The notes under the pieces are model-generated. The model was not told where the DNA came from. It saw nothing but the letters and a program-made list of their open reading frames with translations, and ran no database searches. This document shows, piece by piece, positions 15,873 through 17,389 of a stretch of 17,389 bases of DNA. Each line of letters opens with the position of its first letter. Position 1 is the stretch's first letter. Location of the stretch: contig JBOGWA010000048.1 in the NCBI GenBank assembly GCA_050693155.1, positions 1 through 17,389 of the forward strand, read 5' to 3'. Both the position numbers and the translations under genes were made by a program. Source of the DNA: JBOGWA01 sp050693155 (lineage in GTDB: Bacteria; Actinomycetota; UBA4738; CALAEC01).

Positions 15873-16378
15873 CACGCCTCCTCGTGCTGGCGGATCCCCG
15901 ACTCCTCCGACAACCCGAACCGCTCGTGCAAGGCCTTGACCCCACGGAGCACGTCCGCGGCCCGGACGACGCATGAGATCCGGATCGAGGAGGTCGAGAT
16001 CATCTCGATATTGATTCCCTCATCCGCCAGCGTCGAGAACATCTCGGCCGCGACCCCAGAGTGGGTCTTCATCCCCGCGCCGACAAGGGAGAGCTTCGCG
16101 ATCCCGTCGTCGGTCGTGAAGCGCTCGGCGCCGACCTCGCCCACGACGCGCTCCATGATCGATCGGGCATGGTGCAGATCCTCCTTCGGGACCGTGAAGG
16201 AGACGTCGGTCTTCCCGTCCTTCGAGACGTTCTGCACGATCATGTCGACGTTGATTCCCGCATCGGAGACATCTCGGAAGATCGTCGCGGCGACTCCCGG
16301 ACGATCCGGGACCTCCTCCAGCGTGATCTTCGCCTCGGAGTCGTCGTGGGTGACCCCGGCGATGATGGCTTGTTCCAT
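15872..16378 (-). CDS. aspartate kinase beta subunit from an internal in-frame start (predicted)
   Basis: Within lysC, ATG at 16378 (M247, followed by EQAIIAGVTHDDSEAK) has GGAGG at 16390-16394, 11 bases upstream. Translation from there gives 168 residues containing only the two ACT domains. In Corynebacterium glutamicum and Bacillus, lysC is known to make such a regulatory beta subunit from an in-frame start at almost the same place. The spacing is a little long, so this is a prediction. Confidence 0.5.
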   Translation of the reverse strand: MEQAIIAGVTHDDSEAKITLEEVPDRPGVAATIFRDVSDAGINVDMIVQNVSKDGKTDVSFTVPKEDLHHARSIMERVVGEVGAERFTTDDGIAKLSLVGAGMKTHSGVAAEMFSTLADEGINIEMISTSSIRISCVVRAADVLRGVKALHERFGLSEESGIRQHEEA

Positions 16379-17116
16379 CCGCTCGTCTTCCTCCGCGATC
16401 CACGTGCCCTCATCGGGGGTGAAGGAGGAGCGGACGTGGATCCTGATCCCGCTGTTACGAGCGTACTCCACGGCTCTGAGCTGGAGAACCTTTGCGCCGG
16501 TTGCCGCCATCTCGAGCATCTCTTCATACGAGACGGCGTGCAGCTTCCGCGCGCTTGGGACGAGCTTGGGATCAGCGGTGAACACGCCGGCGACGTCGGT
16601 GTAGATCTCACACACCCCCGCGCCGAGGGCGGCGGCGAGCGCGGTCGCCGTCGTGTCGGAGCCCCCTCGCCCGAGCGTCGTCACGTCTCGCTCTTCGGAG
16701 ACTCCCTGGAAGCCGGCAACGATGACGGCCGAGCCCCGAGCGAGCGCTTCTTGAATACGCCCCGGACGGATGTCGATGATCCTCGCCCGACCGTGTCTGG
16801 TGTCGGTGATGATTCCCGCCTGGGAGCCGGTGTAGCTCTCCGCAGGAATGCCGGCGGCGTTTACCGAAATCGCGAGGAGCGACATCGCGATCCGCTCTCC
16901 GGCGGTGAGCAGCAAATCGAGCTCTCGCCGATTTGGCTCGGGAGTGAGCGCGTGGGCCATTCCCATCAGCTGGTCCGTGGAGTCCCCCATCGCCGAGACG
17001 ACCGCGACGACGTCGTTTCCCGACCGCTTGGCCTCGACGATGCGCTCGCTCACGGCTCGGATTCGCTCGGTATCCGAGACCGACGTTCCCCCGTACTTCT
17101 GCACGATCACCGCCAT
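15872..17116 (-). CDS. lysC: aspartate kinase (alpha subunit, with internal beta start)
   Basis: A 414-residue enzyme phosphorylating aspartate, the first and feedback-controlled step of the aspartate family. The kinase domain has KYGGTSV (7-13), TAGERIAMSLL (71-81), GRGGSDTTA (149-157) and TDVAGVFTADP (173-183). Two ACT regulatory domains follow (about 264-340 and 345-410). This is the layout of the lysine/threonine-sensitive LysC of Corynebacterium. ATG 17116 is chosen because family members start MAxxVQKYGG; an ATG at 17140 would add 8 residues, and the open frame to 17353 is leader sequence. GGGAG abuts the ATG rather than sitting at normal spacing. An internal ATG at 16378 (M247) may start the separate beta subunit. 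It forms an operon with asd. The upstream leader carries the structured element and repeats described separately. Confidence 0.95.
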   Translation of the reverse strand: MAVIVQKYGGTSVSDTERIRAVSERIVEAKRSGNDVVAVVSAMGDSTDQLMGMAHALTPEPNRRELDLLLTAGERIAMSLLAISVNAAGIPAESYTGSQAGIITDTRHGRARIIDIRPGRIQEALARGSAVIVAGFQGVSEERDVTTLGRGGSDTTATALAAALGAGVCEIYTDVAGVFTADPKLVPSARKLHAVSYEEMLEMAATGAKVLQLRAVEYARNSGIRIHVRSSFTPDEGTWIAEEDERMEQAIIAGVTHDDSEAKITLEEVPDRPGVAATIFRDVSDAGINVDMIVQNVSKDGKTDVSFTVPKEDLHHARSIMERVVGEVGAERFTTDDGIAKLSLVGAGMKTHSGVAAEMFSTLADEGINIEMISTSSIRISCVVRAADVLRGVKALHERFGLSEESGIRQHEEA

Positions 17117-17140
17117 CTCCCAGCCAGAGTACCGGCCCAT

Positions 17141-17260
17141 CGTGCCGTTCTGTCCCAACCCGGTGAGGCTCCGCGCCTTTTCCCACCGTGGTGAGGCTCC
17201 GTTCCCCCTTCTCTCCCCGCCTGGCGAGGCTCCGTGGCTCTCTCCCAGTCTGGTGAGACT
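17141..17260 (-). repeat. four degenerate tandem repeats in the lysC leader
   Basis: Reading towards lysC, the unit AGYCTCRCC begins at 17260, 17231, 17198 and 17170, giving periods of 29, 33 and 28 bases. A purine-rich GGGA-type stretch follows each unit, and the second to fourth units are preceded by CGG. The periods are not multiples of three, so the block is not repeated protein sequence. Units 1 and 2 fold into hairpins with matching compensatory changes (GTCT/AGAC and GCCT/AGGC); units 3 and 4 have lost most pairing. Copy L at the other window end has a single such unit. Confidence 0.7.
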
Positions 17261-17360
17261 GGCGGGGTGCTCCGCGGGGCGGCTTCGGCGACCGTTGGAG
17301 CCGTGGGTGAGAACCGCGGGTCGCCTGCAGATGTTTCGCTCCGCAGCCCGCACAGTCTCG
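17244..17360 (-). promoter_or_regulatory. structured lysC leader element, copy R (candidate regulatory RNA)
   Basis: The element lies upstream of lysC on the same strand and shares three ordered blocks with 16-123. Block 1 (17360-17330) includes CGGAGCGAAACATC. Block 2 is the stem GGCGACC (17325-17319) with GGTCGCC (17293-17287) around a 25-base loop. Block 3 (17275-17244) begins GCGGAGCACCCCGC. A closing helix pairs GAGACTG (17359-17353) with CAGTCTC (17261-17255) and GCGGG (17351-17347) with CCCGC (17266-17262), with one bulged T. A short helix pairs 17330-17327 with 17275-17272. Long unpaired segments of the closing loop are the best conserved part, as in ligand-binding RNAs. It does not look like the lysine riboswitch or another class I know. 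The lysC promoter must lie at or beyond the right edge. Confidence 0.6.
17245..17262 (-). promoter_or_regulatory. switch hairpin competing with the closing helix
   Basis: CCAGTCT (17262-17256), loop CACC, AGACTGG (17251-17245) forms a perfect 7-bp hairpin. Its 5' strand is the same DNA as the 3' strand of the closing helix of the leader element, so only one can form. There is no T tract after it. It could be an anti-terminator/terminator or another type of expression switch for lysC. Confidence 0.5.
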
Positions 17361-17389
17361 ACATCCCTTCTGCGTGATGCGGTGAGTCA

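Noticed and set aside
15387..17194. long + strand open frames (15387-16604, 16061-17194) opposite asd and lysC
   Set aside because: They are antisense shadows of two unmistakable enzymes and show no recognisable domain.
17141..17260. CRISPR-like array
   Set aside because: Only four units, poorly conserved, with no distinct spacers and no cas genes; the units themselves make up nearly the whole period.
17117..17353. 79-residue N-terminal extension of LysC
   Set aside because: The family begins at MAVIVQKYGG. The extension consists of the structured element and repeats whose periods are not multiples of three, so it is leader, not protein.
17244..17360. lysine riboswitch, SAM, glycine, TPP, FMN, cobalamin, SAH or ydaO-type riboswitch
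   Set aside because: I compared the conserved blocks from memory with the core motifs of these classes and none fits. A database search would be needed to exclude rarer classes.
1..17389. inverted terminal repeats of a transposon or linear plasmid
   Set aside because: The two end elements are diverged, there is no transposase, integrase or replication gene, and the content is housekeeping chromosome.

Overview
The window is a 17.4 kb, high-GC stretch of ordinary bacterial chromosome. It probably comes from an uncultured actinomycete (Actinomycetota). This is inferred from the GC-biased codons, the frequent GTG starts, a class A penicillin-binding protein with two PASTA repeats and a Ser-Pro-rich tail, the aspartate kinase/aspartate-semialdehyde dehydrogenase pair, an MptA/MptB-like membrane mannosyltransferase, and several putative leaderless promoters. 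I cannot place it below phylum. Both window edges fall just outside a related sequence element, so this may be a whole contig.

Layout from left to right. Positions 16-123 hold a structured, apparently non-coding element (copy L, + strand). Next come a GMC-family FAD alcohol oxidoreductase (-), a PASTA-containing PBP1A (+), a cupredoxin lipoprotein (-), a YqeY/GatB-like protein (-) and a membrane-anchored metallophosphoesterase (+). The middle is glycan-related: a GT4 glycosyltransferase preceded by a 56-residue zinc-ribbon protein (-), a GT2/GT81-like glycosyltransferase (+), tRNA-Pro(CGG), a NodU-type carbamoyltransferase (+) and a GT-C mannosyltransferase-like membrane protein (+) overlapping an epoxide-hydrolase-like alpha/beta hydrolase (+). 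The right part has a VOC protein (-), an EamA transporter (+) and the lysC-asd operon (-), whose upstream leader runs to the right edge.

The most interesting observation is that the left edge (+ strand) and the lysC leader (- strand) carry two homologous copies of one RNA-like element. Three conserved blocks recur in the same order. Each copy can form a closing helix, a short inner helix and a 7-bp hairpin stem whose loop differs in length (11 against 25 nt). In the lysC copy, the 3' strand of the closing helix also forms the 5' strand of a perfect 7-bp hairpin, so the two structures exclude each other as in a riboswitch. Three further degenerate copies of that hairpin unit lie between it and lysC. 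I recognise no known riboswitch class. The working reading is a candidate regulatory RNA controlling aspartate-family amino acid synthesis, with a second, orphan copy at the other end.

lysC also appears to carry an internal start for a separate regulatory beta subunit, as known in Corynebacterium and Bacillus. LysC and Asd catalyse the first two steps towards lysine, threonine, methionine and diaminopimelate. Together with PBP1A and the glycosyltransferases this gives the window a cell-envelope flavour, but there is no sign of a single dedicated cluster.
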